A DNA stretch of 64,000 bases from Kitasatospora herbaricolor (GTDB taxonomy: Bacteria > Actinomycetota > Actinomycetes > Streptomycetales > Streptomycetaceae). Numbering within the stretch: the stretch's first letter is position 1; each line of letters opens with the position of its first letter. A program made the translations under genes and the position numbers. Below are positions 43,436-53,714 of this stretch, one piece after another. The stretch covers positions 3,162,001 through 3,226,000 of the forward strand of contig NZ_JAUSVA010000002.1 of the NCBI RefSeq assembly GCF_030813695.1. Direction: 5' to 3'. A model generated the notes under the pieces. That model saw only the letters and a list, made by a program, of their open reading frames with translations. It made no database searches and was not told the origin of the DNA.

Positions 43436-45196
43436 TTACGCGACCGGCTCGCCGATCGGCTCCAGGATGGCCACGCACTCGAAGTGGTGGGTCATCGGGA
43501 AGAGGTCGAAGGCGCGCAGCGAGACCGGCCGGTAGCCGCCCTCGCGGAAGAACGCGAGGTCCCGGGCGAGCGCGGCGGGGTCACAGGCGACGTACGCGAT
43601 CCGGCGGGCCTCCAGGCCGACCAGGTGGGCGACCGTCTCGCGGCCGGCGCCGGCCCGCGGCGGGTCGAGGACGATCAGGTCGGTGGCGGTGATCCCGGTC
43701 CGCGGGAGCAGGCTCTCGACCTTGTCGCACTCGATCCGGACGTTCTCCAGCGCCGCCAGGTTGTGCCGGGCGTCGACCACGGCCTGCTTGCCGGACTCGA
43801 TGCCGAGCACCGCGCCCTCCTCGCCGACCCGGTCGGCCAGCGCGCCCGCGAACAGGCCCACGCCGCAGTAGAGGTCCAGCGCGTTCTCCCCGTACTGCGG
43901 GTCCAGACCGTCCAGGACGGCGTTCACCAGCGTGTCGGGGGCCTCCGGGTGGATCTGCCAGAAGCCGCCGTTGCTGACCCGCCAGGTGCGGCCCACCGCG
44001 ACCTCGCGGACGAAGGTGCGGCCGTGCACGCGGTGGAAGCCCTCGTGCTCGTCGATCCGGGAGATCGAGACCGGCTTGTCCAGCTCCACGATCGGCAGCT
44101 GGGCGCCGGGCCGCGGGACGAGCACCACCTGGCGGTCCGAGGAGCCGGTGGCGGCGATCGCGTCCACCGAGGCGACCCCCGGCCACTCGCGGGACTCGAT
44201 GCCCAGCTCGGTGACCCCCGGCGCGGCGATCAGGCAGCGGTCGATCGGCTGCAGGTCGTGCGAGCGGTGCTTGCGCAGCCCGACCTTGCCGGTGGCCGGG
44301 TCGACCGCGTACTGGACCCGGCTGCGCCAGGCCGGCACCTCGCCGGCCGGGAGCTTGCCGCCCACCGGCTCGACGCTGCCGTCCCAGCCGGCCTCGACCG
44401 GGGTGAGGCCGGCCAGCTTGGCCAGCTGCTCGGTGAGGACCTGCACCTTGAGCTTGCGCTGGCCGCCCGGGGTGACGTGCTGCCAGTCGCAGCCGCCGCA
44501 CTTGCCGGGGCCGGAGAACGGGCAGGGCGGCGCGATCCGGTCCTTGGCGGGCTCCAGGATCTCCACCGCGTCGGCCCGCAGGAAGCGCGACTTGGTGGTG
44601 CCCTCGGTGACCTGGGCGATCACCTTCTCGCCGGGCAGCGCGTGCCGGACGAACAGCACCCGCCCCTCGTGCCGGGCGACGCAGTGGCCGCCGCCGTGCG
44701 CGACGGCGCCGACCTCGACCTCGTACCGCTCGCCGACCAGCGGGTCGCCGCCGGGGCCGCGCGGGGCCGGCTCGGCCTTAGGCGCCTTCGGGGTGCGCAG
44801 CAGCTTCGGCGCCTTGACGGTCTGCTTGCGCGGGCCGGCGCCGCGGGGCTTGTCCCCCTGCGGGCCGGATCCCTGGCCGGCGCCGGCGGGCCTCGACCCG
44901 CCGGCCCTGGGACCGCCGGCCTTCGCACCGGACTGCTTCGCGCCGGCGGCCTTGGCCGCACCGGCACCGCCACGGGCCTGCGCACCGCCGCGAGCGCCCT
45001 CGGGGCGGGTCTCGTCGGTGCGCGGCGCCTCGCCCGGCGCCAGCGGCGCGGTCTGCGCGGTGTAGCCGTCGCGGTCGGTCGCCTCGGGGCGGGCGGGCCT
45101 GGCGGCCCAGCGCGGACGGGCGACCTGACCGGGCTTGGCGCCCTTGCGGGCCTGGCCCGACTTGCCGTTGGAGCGGGGCGGGGTGTTGCGGGTCAC
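43436..45196 (-). CDS. TrmA/RlmC/RlmD-family RNA (uracil-5-)-methyltransferase
   Basis: 586 residues. The first 150 are a disordered basic Ala/Gly/Arg-rich tail, then a TRAM-like segment (RYEVEVGAVAHGGGHCVARH). An iron-sulfur motif follows, CPFSGPGKCGGC (Cys233, Cys236), continuing DWQH. The SAM fold contains LDLYCGVGLFAGALAD and LDPPRAGAGRE. Catalytic Cys sits in YVACDPAALARDLAF. It methylates uracil C5 in tRNA or 23S rRNA through a covalent Cys adduct. The long basic tail probably helps RNA binding. The GTG start (45194-45196) overlaps the stop of the upstream transporter gene (GTGA). Target position is unassigned. Confidence 0.92.
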   Translation of the reverse strand: MTRNTPPRSNGKSGQARKGAKPGQVARPRWAARPARPEATDRDGYTAQTAPLAPGEAPRTDETRPEGARGGAQARGGAGAAKAAGAKQSGAKAGGPRAGGSRPAGAGQGSGPQGDKPRGAGPRKQTVKAPKLLRTPKAPKAEPAPRGPGGDPLVGERYEVEVGAVAHGGGHCVARHEGRVLFVRHALPGEKVIAQVTEGTTKSRFLRADAVEILEPAKDRIAPPCPFSGPGKCGGCDWQHVTPGGQRKLKVQVLTEQLAKLAGLTPVEAGWDGSVEPVGGKLPAGEVPAWRSRVQYAVDPATGKVGLRKHRSHDLQPIDRCLIAAPGVTELGIESREWPGVASVDAIAATGSSDRQVVLVPRPGAQLPIVELDKPVSISRIDEHEGFHRVHGRTFVREVAVGRTWRVSNGGFWQIHPEAPDTLVNAVLDGLDPQYGENALDLYCGVGLFAGALADRVGEEGAVLGIESGKQAVVDARHNLAALENVRIECDKVESLLPRTGITATDLIVLDPPRAGAGRETVAHLVGLEARRIAYVACDPAALARDLAFFREGGYRPVSLRAFDLFPMTHHFECVAILEPIGEPVA

Positions 45197-47277
45197 TTGG
45201 TGGTGTCCTTGCTGGCGTCAGCGGGGCCGTCGGAGCTGCCCGGGTCGGAGGTACCGGAGACCTTCGACTTTACGGCCTGCGGCCGACGCGGCTCACCGCG
45301 TCGCACGGCACCCGGCGCCGACCAGGCCTTCTGCGGCTTGCGCCGCTCGGAGGACTCCAGCTGCCAGGGCACCGAGGTGACCATCACACCGGGCTTGAAG
45401 AGCAGCCGGCCCTTGAGGCGCAGCGCGCTCTGGTTGTGCAGCAGGTGCTCGTACCAGTGACCGACCACGTACTCGGGGATGTAGACCGAGACCACGTCGC
45501 GCGGGCTGCTGCGGCGCAGGTTCTTGACGTAGTCCAGGACCGGGCCGGTGATCTCGCGGAACGGCGAGTCCAGCACCTTGAGCGGCACCTCGATGCCCCG
45601 CTCGTCCCACTCGCGGCGCAGCGCCTCGGTGTCCGCCGGGTCGACGTTGACCGAGACCGCCTCCAGGGTGTGGGCGCGCGCCAGCCGGGCGTAGGCGAGG
45701 GCGCGCAGGGCCGGCTTGTGCAGCTTGGAGACCAGCACGATGGCGTGCACCCGGGTGGGCAGCACCACGTCGTCGGGCTCCTCGGCGGCGACCAGCTCCC
45801 GGGAGACCCGGTCGTAGTGCCGGCGGATCGCCTTCATCAGCACGAACAGCGCGACCATGGTGGCGATCGCGATCCAGGCGTGGCTGATCTTGGTGGCCAG
45901 CACCACGATCAGCACGGCCGAGGTCATCACCAGGCCGAAGGCGTTGATCGCCCGGCTGCGCTGCATGTGGGAGCGCTTGGCCTGGTCGGTCTCGGTGCGC
46001 AGCAGGCGGGTCCAGTGCCGGATCATCCCGGACTGGCTCATGTTGAACGAGACGAAGACGCCGACGATGTACAGCTGGATCAGCCTGGTCGGGTCGGCGT
46101 CGAAGGCGACGATGAACAGGATCGCGGCCAGCGCCAGCAGGATGATGCCGTTGGAGAAGGCCAGCCGGTCACCGCGGGTGTGCAGCTGGCGCGGCAGGTA
46201 GCGGTCCTGGGCGAGGATCGAGCCGAGCACCGGGAACCCGTTGAAGGCGGTGTTGGCGGCCAGCACCAGGATCAGGCCGGTGACGGCCGCGATGAAGTAG
46301 AAGCCGGGCGTGAAGTTCGAGAACACGGCCTCGCTGATCTGGGCCAGCGCGGTCTTCTGGTGGTAGTCGGCGGGCGCGCCGACCAGCTGCTCGGCCGGGT
46401 TCTCGGCCATCTGCGCGCCGGTCAGGTGGGCCAGGTAGATGATGCCCATGAACATCACCACGGCGAAGCCCGCCATCATCAGCAGGGTGGTCGCGGCGTT
46501 CTTGCTCTTCGGCTTGCGGAAGGCCGGCACGCCGTTGCTGATCGCCTCGACACCGGTGAGCGCCGCGCAGCCCGAGGAGAAGGCCTTGAGCAGCAGGAAC
46601 ACCAGGGCGAACCCGGCCAGCGACTCGTTGCCGGGGGTGGCCTCCAGGTGGAAGCCCGAGCTCTCGGCCGGCATGTCGGCGCCGAAGACCAGGTGCCGCA
46701 CCAGGCCGTAGCCGACCATGCCCATCACGCCGACCATGAAGGCGTACGTCGGGATGGCGAAGGCGGTGCCCGACTCGCGGACGCCGCGCAGGTTCATGCC
46801 CATCAGCAGGATCACCAGCGTGACCGACAGGCCCAGCTCGTGGCCGCGCAGCGCGGGGACGGCGGAGACGACGTTCGCCACGCCCGAGGTGGTCGAGACG
46901 GCGACGGTGAGGATGTAGTCGACGAGCAGCGCGCTCGCGACCACCAGGCCCGACTTGGGGCCGTGGTTCACCGTGGCGACCTCGTAGTCGCCGCCGCCGC
47001 TCGGGTAGGCGTGCACGTTCTGCCGGTACGAGGCGACCACCGCGAGCATCACGATGGCGACGACCACGCCGATCTGCCACGAGAAGTGGATCGCCGAGGC
47101 ACCTGCCAGGGAGAGGGTGAGCAGGATCTCCTCGGGCGCGTACGCCACCGAGGAGAGCGCGTCCGAGGCGAAAACGGGCAGCGCGATGCGCTTCGGGAGC
47201 AGGGTTTCCCCGAGCTTGTCGCTCCGCAGGGCACGCCCGATCAGGATGCGTTTCGGAAGGTCAGTCGGCATAGGCAC
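45193..47277 (-). CDS. KimA-like APC-superfamily potassium transporter
   Basis: 694-residue transporter: 12 hydrophobic helices (about 40-470) followed by a cytoplasmic domain (about 500-650). TM1 reads LPVFASDALSSVAYAPEEIL, and NVHAYPSGGGDYEVATVNHG follows, a pattern shared with KimA/YdaO-type potassium permeases. The C-terminal cytosolic domain resembles the dimerising domain of KimA. It is divergent from two TrkA-type genes, which supports a potassium role. The GTG at 47275-47277 follows TACGAT by 8 bases, suggesting a leaderless start; an ATG 6 bases later is the alternative. The transported ion is inferred from family and context. Confidence 0.85.
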   Translation of the reverse strand: MPMPTDLPKRILIGRALRSDKLGETLLPKRIALPVFASDALSSVAYAPEEILLTLSLAGASAIHFSWQIGVVVAIVMLAVVASYRQNVHAYPSGGGDYEVATVNHGPKSGLVVASALLVDYILTVAVSTTSGVANVVSAVPALRGHELGLSVTLVILLMGMNLRGVRESGTAFAIPTYAFMVGVMGMVGYGLVRHLVFGADMPAESSGFHLEATPGNESLAGFALVFLLLKAFSSGCAALTGVEAISNGVPAFRKPKSKNAATTLLMMAGFAVVMFMGIIYLAHLTGAQMAENPAEQLVGAPADYHQKTALAQISEAVFSNFTPGFYFIAAVTGLILVLAANTAFNGFPVLGSILAQDRYLPRQLHTRGDRLAFSNGIILLALAAILFIVAFDADPTRLIQLYIVGVFVSFNMSQSGMIRHWTRLLRTETDQAKRSHMQRSRAINAFGLVMTSAVLIVVLATKISHAWIAIATMVALFVLMKAIRRHYDRVSRELVAAEEPDDVVLPTRVHAIVLVSKLHKPALRALAYARLARAHTLEAVSVNVDPADTEALRREWDERGIEVPLKVLDSPFREITGPVLDYVKNLRRSSPRDVVSVYIPEYVVGHWYEHLLHNQSALRLKGRLLFKPGVMVTSVPWQLESSERRKPQKAWSAPGAVRRGEPRRPQAVKSKVSGTSDPGSSDGPADASKDTTK

Positions 47278-47507
47278 GGTAAGGAATCGTAGGGGGTACT
47301 CGCGGGCGAGTCCGACCTACGTCCCCCCCTTCGTCGGGACTGTGTTCGGGAGACCGGCTAGCGTGTCGCATGAAGGGCCGGCGGGCAACACTCCAGTTGT
47401 CACGCGAAAGCCGCCGACAAGAGTCACCCCCACCTCGGGGTGCGGAAGGACGATGAACGGTGTTTGCGCAGGTCAAGACCCCAACGGACCGGGTGAGGTA
47501 GCGCTCA

Positions 47508-48176
47508 GTGCACATCGTCATCATGGGCTGCGGCCGCGTGGGCTCCGCCCTCGCGAGAGCGCTGGAGAAACAGGGCCACTCGGTGGCAGTGGTCGACCAG
47601 GACCCGACGGCGTTCCGACGCCTGGGCGCCGGGTTCAACGGCCGGCGGGTGACCGGGGTCGGCTTCGACCAGGACACCCTGCGCGAGGCCGGCATCGAGG
47701 AGGCGGGCGCGTTCGCGGCGGTCAGCAGCGGCGACAACTCCAACATCATCGCCGCGAGGGTGGCCCGGGAGAACTTCGGCGTGGAGAACGTCGCGGCCCG
47801 GATCTACGACCCGCGGCGCGCCGAGGTCTACCAGCGCCTGGGCATCCCCACCGTGGCCACCGTCCGCTGGACGGCCGACCAGATGCTGCGCCGGCTGCTG
47901 CCCAGCGGCGCCGAGACGCTCTGGCAGGACCCGACCGGCAGCGTGCAGATGGCCGAGGTGGCGTACGCGCCGTCCTGGGTCGGGCACCGGCTGAGCGCGC
48001 TGGAGGAGGCCTCCGGGGCGCGCGTGGCGTTCGTCACGCGGCTCGGCGAGAGCGTGCTCCCCACGCCGCAGATGGTGGTCCAGGAGGGTGATCTGGTGCA
48101 CGTGACGCTGCGCCGCGAGGATCTGGCGGCGGTCGAGGCCGCGTTCGCCCAGGGCCCGAACGAGGAGGGTCACTGA
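47508..48176 (+). CDS. TrkA-type potassium-uptake regulatory protein (first of two)
   Basis: 222 residues. RCK N-domain (NAD-binding) starts MHIVIMGCGRVGSALARAL and contains VAVVDQDPTAFRRLG. A short RCK C-domain follows (VGHRLSALEEASGARVAFVT). It resembles CeoB of mycobacteria. The GTG at 47508 follows GGTGAGG. The stop shares a base with the next start (TGATG), so the pair is coupled and likely forms a heteromer gating a Trk or KimA channel. Divergent from the transporter gene by 230 bp. No trkG/trkH is in the window. Confidence 0.92.
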   Translation: MHIVIMGCGRVGSALARALEKQGHSVAVVDQDPTAFRRLGAGFNGRRVTGVGFDQDTLREAGIEEAGAFAAVSSGDNSNIIAARVARENFGVENVAARIYDPRRAEVYQRLGIPTVATVRWTADQMLRRLLPSGAETLWQDPTGSVQMAEVAYAPSWVGHRLSALEEASGARVAFVTRLGESVLPTPQMVVQEGDLVHVTLRREDLAAVEAAFAQGPNEEGH

Positions 48177-48853
48177 TGCGGGTCGCAATTGCCGGGGCCG
48201 GTGCCGTCGGCCGCTCGATCGCGGGCGAGCTGCTGGAGAACGGCCACGAGGTCCTGCTGATCGACAAGAACCCGAACTCCATCTCGGTGGAGCGGGTGCC
48301 GATGGCCGAGTGGCTGCTGGCGGACGCCTGCGAGATCACCTCGCTGGACGAGGCCGCCCTGCAGCGCTGCCACGTGGTGATCGCCGCGACCGGCGACGAC
48401 AAGGTCAACATGGTCGTCTCGCTGCTGGCGAAGACCGAGTACGGCGTTCCCCGGGTGGTCGCCCGGGTGAACAACCCGAAGAACGAGTGGCTCTTCAACG
48501 AGTCCTGGGGCGTGGACGTCGCGGTGTCGACGCCGCGCCTGATGTCGGCCCTGGTCGAGGAGGCCGTCAGCGTCGGTGACCTGGTCCGGCTGATGCGCTT
48601 CAGCCAGGGCAACGCCAACCTGGTCGAGCTGACCCTGGCCGCCGACACCGAGCTGGTGGGCACCCGGGTCGGCGACGTGGAGTGGCCGCAGGACACCGCG
48701 CTGGTGACCATCATCCGCGAGGGCCGGGTCCTGGTGCCCAGTGGCGACGACACCCTGGAGGGCGGCGACGAGCTGCTCTTCGTCGCCGCCCAGGAGCGCG
48801 AGGAGGAGCTGGAGAACCTGCTGCTGACCGGCGGCGGGGCCGGCACCGGCTGA
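48176..48853 (+). CDS. TrkA-type potassium-uptake regulatory protein (second of two)
   Basis: 225 residues, CeoC-like. The RCK-N domain starts MRVAIAGAGAVGRSIAGELL, with nucleotide contact LIDKNPNSISVE and the strand VVIAATGDDKVNMV. RCK-C is DTELVGTRVGDVEWPQDTALV and ends in an acidic EEELENLL helix. It follows its homologue with a one-base overlap. The tandem duplication is typical for actinobacteria. It senses NAD(H) or c-di-AMP-type ligands and controls K+ flux at the membrane. Confidence 0.92.
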   Translation: MRVAIAGAGAVGRSIAGELLENGHEVLLIDKNPNSISVERVPMAEWLLADACEITSLDEAALQRCHVVIAATGDDKVNMVVSLLAKTEYGVPRVVARVNNPKNEWLFNESWGVDVAVSTPRLMSALVEEAVSVGDLVRLMRFSQGNANLVELTLAADTELVGTRVGDVEWPQDTALVTIIREGRVLVPSGDDTLEGGDELLFVAAQEREEELENLLLTGGGAGTG

Positions 48854-48868
48854 CGCACGCGCGACGCG

Positions 48869-48918
48869 GACGTACGAGGAGGGGCCCACCCGCGCGGGTG
48901 GGCCCCTCCTCGTACGTC
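48869..48918. terminator. Bidirectional terminator between TrkA and DUF3159 genes
   Basis: 24-bp perfect arms (48869-48892 and 48895-48918) between two convergent genes. Confidence 0.88.
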
Positions 48919-48966
48919 GTCGTACGTCCTGCCGTCCTGTCGGACCGCCCCGCCGGGGCGTCCGGG

Positions 48967-49758
48967 CTACTCGTCCTCGACGACGGCCTTGATCGGCGGC
49001 GGCGCCTTCAGCAGGATCTGCCAGGTGATGTACATCGCCAGCAGCATCGGGGGGATGCCGAGCGCCACCTTCAGCCAGCCGAGCAGGTTCACGTTGCCGG
49101 TGAAGTACAGCGGGAAGAGGATCACCGGCTTGATGCCCATGATCACCACCCAGGCCCAGGTGGCCTTGGTGTACGCGGCGAGCCGGCCCGGGTTCTGGGT
49201 CCGCCAGGTGAACATCTCGCCGGTGACCGGGCCGAGCATCACCCCGATCAGGGGCCAGCGGACGAGCGCCGACACCGCCAGGCCCAGGCAGTAGCCGACG
49301 CTCCAGAGCAGGCCCGGGAGGTAGAAGTTCTCGGCCTTGCCGGTCTTCATCGAGATCCAGGCGCCGATCGCCACGCCGAAGACGCCGCTGAAGGCGTGCT
49401 GGATGGTCTCGCGCTTGAACAGCCGGACCACCACGAAGAGCGCGCTCAGGCCCAGTGCCGCCCAAGCGGCGGTGGAGACCTGGTGGGTGATGTTGTACGT
49501 GATGATGAAGACCAGGCCGGGCAGCGTCATGTCGATCATGCCGCGGACGCCGCCGAAGGCCTGCATCACCGTGTCCGCGGCCTCCCGGGAGGCCGCCGCC
49601 TCACGGGCCGCCACCTCCTCCGCGCTCTCCGGGGCGGCGGGACCGTCGAGGCCGGGCCCCCCGGCGGAACGCTCGTAGGGGTGACCGCTCGCCTCGGCGG
49701 GTTTGGCCAGGTCGAGCTGGGCGGCGGGGTCGCCGCCGGGCAGGTTGCTCACGCTCAT
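48967..49758 (-). CDS. DUF3159 family membrane protein
   Basis: 263 residues. An acidic, Ala-rich cytoplasmic start of about 60 residues precedes five or six helices (for example MIDMTLPGLVFIITYNITHQ and FSGVFGVAIGAWISMKTG). Later segments are TWRTQNPGRLAAYTKATWAWV and AMYITWQILLKAP. The family is actinobacterial and unassigned. In many genomes it lies beside the K+ and OB-fold genes, as here. ATG 49756-49758 overlaps the stop of the OB-fold gene (ATGA). Confidence 0.88.
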   Translation of the reverse strand: MSVSNLPGGDPAAQLDLAKPAEASGHPYERSAGGPGLDGPAAPESAEEVAAREAAASREAADTVMQAFGGVRGMIDMTLPGLVFIITYNITHQVSTAAWAALGLSALFVVVRLFKRETIQHAFSGVFGVAIGAWISMKTGKAENFYLPGLLWSVGYCLGLAVSALVRWPLIGVMLGPVTGEMFTWRTQNPGRLAAYTKATWAWVVIMGIKPVILFPLYFTGNVNLLGWLKVALGIPPMLLAMYITWQILLKAPPPIKAVVEDE

Positions 49759-50162
49759 TCGCTCCCGTGTCCTACCGGACGCAGCTCGTAGCGGGGGTTG
49801 AACAGCACGCGGCGCCCGCGTGCGTGGCTGATCCGGCCACTGGCGACGAGCCGGCGGCCCGGTTCTATGCCCGCGATGGAGCGCCGGCCGAGCCAGACCA
49901 CGTCGAGGGCCTCGGTGCCGTCGAAGAGTTCCGCCTCCAGCGCGGGCACGCCGGCCCGGGGGCGGAGCGTCACGGTGCGCAGGGTGCCCGCCACGGTGAC
50001 CAGTGCGCGGTCACTGCAACTGGCGATCGGAGTGCAGCCCGACTCCGCCGCGCTCTCCTGCCGCAGTTCCTCGGCCTGGAGCTCCTCGGTGGAGGAGGTC
50101 AACCGGCTGAGCATGCGGCGGAAGCGGCCCTGCGGCTGGTCGCTGCTGATGTCACCACTCAT
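49755..50162 (-). CDS. OB-fold nucleic-acid-binding domain protein
   Basis: 135 residues. After a polar helix (LRQESAAESG) comes an OB-fold: ALVTVAGTLRTVTLRPR, then ALEAELFDGTEALDVVWLGR and RLVASGRISHARGRRVLFNP. The fold class binds single-stranded nucleic acid. Upstream frames could begin at TTG 50183 or ATG 50162; the latter (MSGDISSDQPQ) is used. Coupled to DUF3159 by a 4-bp overlap. Confidence 0.8.
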   Translation of the reverse strand: MSGDISSDQPQGRFRRMLSRLTSSTEELQAEELRQESAAESGCTPIASCSDRALVTVAGTLRTVTLRPRAGVPALEAELFDGTEALDVVWLGRRSIAGIEPGRRLVASGRISHARGRRVLFNPRYELRPVGHGSE

Positions 50163-50229
50163 GCCCGAAGGGTACCGGTTCAAGGGGGTCCGACGGCAGG
50201 GCCGGAGGTCCGCACGCCCCGGAGCGCGC

Positions 50230-50910
<681 letters not shown>

Positions 50911-50965
50911 ACGGGCTCCGCCTTTCGGGGTGTCGGAATGGGTGTTCGGGGCCGGCAGGGGTGTG

Positions 50966-50998
50966 CTGCGGGGCGCCGGTGACTGCGGGGCGCCGGTG
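50966..50998. repeat. Tandem 17-bp repeat in the kdpD-kdpE gap
   Basis: CTGCGGGGCGCCGGTG occurs at 50966-50981 and 50983-50998, one base apart (period 17). It lies in the 158-bp spacer and probably arose by slippage. Confidence 0.6.
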
Positions 50999-51068
50999 CG
51001 GGGTGCGGGCCGGCGCGGGCACGGCCACGGTTCCGGCGCCGCCGGCCGTCCGGGGCCGGTACGCGGCG

Positions 51069-53714
51069 TCACGCCCGGGACTCGTGCGGCGCCCCGTCCG
51101 GGTCCCGGGCCGCCCCGGCGACCGCGGGGGCGGCCCGCACCGCGGGGCCCGCACCCGGCCAGGAGGCCGGCTCGGGAGGGCGCTCCACAGCCGGCAGGGT
51201 GACCACCATGGTGAGCCCGCCGCCCGGGGTGTCCTCGGCGGCCACGGTGCCGTCCATCGCCTCCACGAAGCCCCGGGCCACGGCGAGGCCGAGCCCGACG
51301 CCGGCGCCGCGCGGGGCGTCGCCGTAGCGCTGGAAGGGAGCGAAGATCCGCTCCTTGGCCTCCTCCGGGACGCCCGGGCCGCGGTCGACGATCCGCAGCT
51401 CCATCCGGGCCGCGCCGCCCACCGGGTGCAGTGCGTCCGCCCGGACGTACACCCGCACCCCCGCCGGGCTGTACTTGACGGCGTTCTCGATCAGGTTGGC
51501 CAGCGAGCGCTCCAGCAGGCCGGCGTCCGCGAAGATCATCGGCAGCGACTCCGGGACGTCCAGCCGCACCGAGTCCGGCGGCACGCCGGCCAGGGCGAAG
51601 GGCACGACCTCGTCGAGGTCGGTCTCCTGGATGAGCGGGGTGACGGTGCCGGTCTGCAGCCGGCTCATGTCGAGCAGGTTGTTGATCAGGTGGTCCAGCC
51701 GGTCGGCCCCCTCCTCGATGCCGGCCAGCAGCTCCGCCTCGTCCGCCTCGTCCCACTCCACGTCCTCGGACCGCAAGGAGCTGACGGCCGCCTTGATGCC
51801 GGCCAGCGGGGTGCGCAGGTCGTGCGAGACGGCCGCCAGCAGGGCCGTGCGGATCCGGTTGCCCTCGGCCTCCCGGCGGGCGGCGGCGGCCTCCCCCGCG
51901 AGCCGGCGGCGCTCCAGCAGGACGGCGGCCTGGGCGGCGAACGCGCCGAGCAGCCGGCGGTCCTCGGCGGGCAGCACCCGGCCGGCCAGGACGAGCGCCA
52001 GGTGCTCACCGACCGGCACGTCCACGTCGGCCTGCTCCGGCCGGTCCGGCGGGTGCGGGCCGCTCGCGGCGGTGCGGTGCCACGGGCTGTGCTCGTCCGT
52101 CCGCTCCAGCAGGGCGGCGGAGTCCTGCTGGAAGGTCTCCCTGACCTGGTCCAGCAGCGCGGTGAGCACGCCCTCGCCGGTGGGCGCGCCGCGCAGCACC
52201 GTCCCGGCCAGGGCGCTGAGGGTCTGCGCCTCGGTCTGGCTACGGGCCGCCTGGTGGGTGCGGCGGGCCGCCAGGTCCACCACCGAGGCCACGGCGATGC
52301 CCACCGCCGTGAAGATCGCCACCGCCAGGATGTTCTGCGGCTCGCTGATCGAGAAGGTGTGGGTCGGCGGCGTGAACCAGTAGTTCAGCGCCGAGGAGCC
52401 GACCAGCGCCGAGGCGATCGCCGGGAACAGCCCGCCGACCAGCGCGGCGCACACCGTGACCGTCAGGAACAGCAGCATGTCGGTGGAGAGCCCGAGCCCG
52501 TTCACATGGGTCAGCAGCAGGGCCAGCAGCAGCGGGCCGGCCACCCCGATCAGCCAGCCGGCCACCGCGCGCCGGCGCCCGAGATCGGTGACCCGGCGGA
52601 TCGGGACGCGCCCGCGCCCCTTCGCGGCGTGCTCGTGGGTCACGATGTGGACGTCGATGTCGCCGCTGTCCCGGGTGACGGTGGCACCCACCCCGGGACC
52701 GTAGACGTACTGCCAGGCCTTGCGGCGACTGGAGCCGAGCACCACCTGGGTGGCGTTGACGCCCCGCGCGAAGTCCAGCAGCCCGGCCGCCGGGTCCTCA
52801 CCGAGCACCGTGTGGAAGGTGCCGCCGAGGCTCTCCAGCAGGGCCCGCTGTTCGATCAGCGCCTGCGGGGACCCGGCGCCGGCCAGTCCGTCCGAGCGGG
52901 TGATGTGCACGGCGAGCAGCTCGCCACCGGACCCGCGCGCGGCGATCCGGGCGGCGCGCCGGATCAGCGTCGCGCCCTCCGGCCCGCCGGTCAGGCCGAC
53001 CACGATCCGCTCCCGGGTCTGCCAGGTGCCCTGTATGCCCTGCTCGGCCCGGTAGGTCTGCAGGTACTCGTCGACCCGGTCGGCCGTCCAGAGCAGGGCC
53101 AGCTCCCGCAGCGCGGTGAGGTTGCCGGGCCGGAAGTAGTTGGAGAGCGCGGCGTCGATCTTCTCCGGCGCGTAGACGTTGCCGTGCGCCAGCCGGCGGC
53201 GCAACGCCTGCGGCGACATGTCCACCAGCTCGATCTGGTCGGCCCGCCGCACCACGTCGTCCGGGACGGTCTCCCGCTGGCGCACGCCGGTGATGCCCTC
53301 GACCACGTCGCCGAGCGACTCCAGGTGCTGGATGTTGACCGTCGAGACGACGTCCACCCCGGCCGCCAGCAACTCCTCCACGTCCTGCCAGCGCTTGGCG
53401 TTGCGGCTGCCGGGGACGTTGCTGTGCGCGAGCTCGTCGACCAGCGCGACCTGCGGACGGCGGGCCAGCACGGCGTCCAGGTCCATCTCGGTGAAGACGG
53501 CGCCCCGGTGCACCAGCTCCCGGCGCGGGACGAACTCCAGGCCCTCGGCCCGGGCCAGCGTGTGCTCCCGGCCGTGGTGCTCCACGAAGCCGGCCACCAC
53601 GTCGGTGCCGCGCCCGGCCCGGCGGTGCGCCTCGGCGAGCATGGCGTAGGTCTTCCCCACCCCGGGGGCGGCCCCGAGGTAGATCCGCAGCCTGCCGCGT
53701 CCCATGTGCACCAT
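51069..53714 (-). CDS. kdpD: KdpD sensor histidine kinase
   Basis: 881 residues. The N-terminal KdpD domain has P-loop GAAPGVGKTYAML and the VALVDELAHSN segment. A Usp-like domain (about 240-370) follows, then four hydrophobic helices (about 390-500, including LLLALLLTHVNGLGLSTDM), a GAF-like segment, and the kinase core with His631 in SHDLRTPLAGIKAAVSSL. The ATP lid is GAGVGLGLAVARGFV. It senses low K+ or turgor and phosphorylates KdpE. It lies in a cluster with KimA-like and TrkA genes. Two starts are possible (53714 ATG or 53705 ATG). Confidence 0.93.
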   Translation of the reverse strand: MVHMGRGRLRIYLGAAPGVGKTYAMLAEAHRRAGRGTDVVAGFVEHHGREHTLARAEGLEFVPRRELVHRGAVFTEMDLDAVLARRPQVALVDELAHSNVPGSRNAKRWQDVEELLAAGVDVVSTVNIQHLESLGDVVEGITGVRQRETVPDDVVRRADQIELVDMSPQALRRRLAHGNVYAPEKIDAALSNYFRPGNLTALRELALLWTADRVDEYLQTYRAEQGIQGTWQTRERIVVGLTGGPEGATLIRRAARIAARGSGGELLAVHITRSDGLAGAGSPQALIEQRALLESLGGTFHTVLGEDPAAGLLDFARGVNATQVVLGSSRRKAWQYVYGPGVGATVTRDSGDIDVHIVTHEHAAKGRGRVPIRRVTDLGRRRAVAGWLIGVAGPLLLALLLTHVNGLGLSTDMLLFLTVTVCAALVGGLFPAIASALVGSSALNYWFTPPTHTFSISEPQNILAVAIFTAVGIAVASVVDLAARRTHQAARSQTEAQTLSALAGTVLRGAPTGEGVLTALLDQVRETFQQDSAALLERTDEHSPWHRTAASGPHPPDRPEQADVDVPVGEHLALVLAGRVLPAEDRRLLGAFAAQAAVLLERRRLAGEAAAARREAEGNRIRTALLAAVSHDLRTPLAGIKAAVSSLRSEDVEWDEADEAELLAGIEEGADRLDHLINNLLDMSRLQTGTVTPLIQETDLDEVVPFALAGVPPDSVRLDVPESLPMIFADAGLLERSLANLIENAVKYSPAGVRVYVRADALHPVGGAARMELRIVDRGPGVPEEAKERIFAPFQRYGDAPRGAGVGLGLAVARGFVEAMDGTVAAEDTPGGGLTMVVTLPAVERPPEPASWPGAGPAVRAAPAVAGAARDPDGAPHESRA

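Noticed and set aside
43049..45460. An 803-codon plus-strand frame
   Set aside because: Only its first 110 codons are the WD40 remnant; the rest is antisense to the methyltransferase gene.
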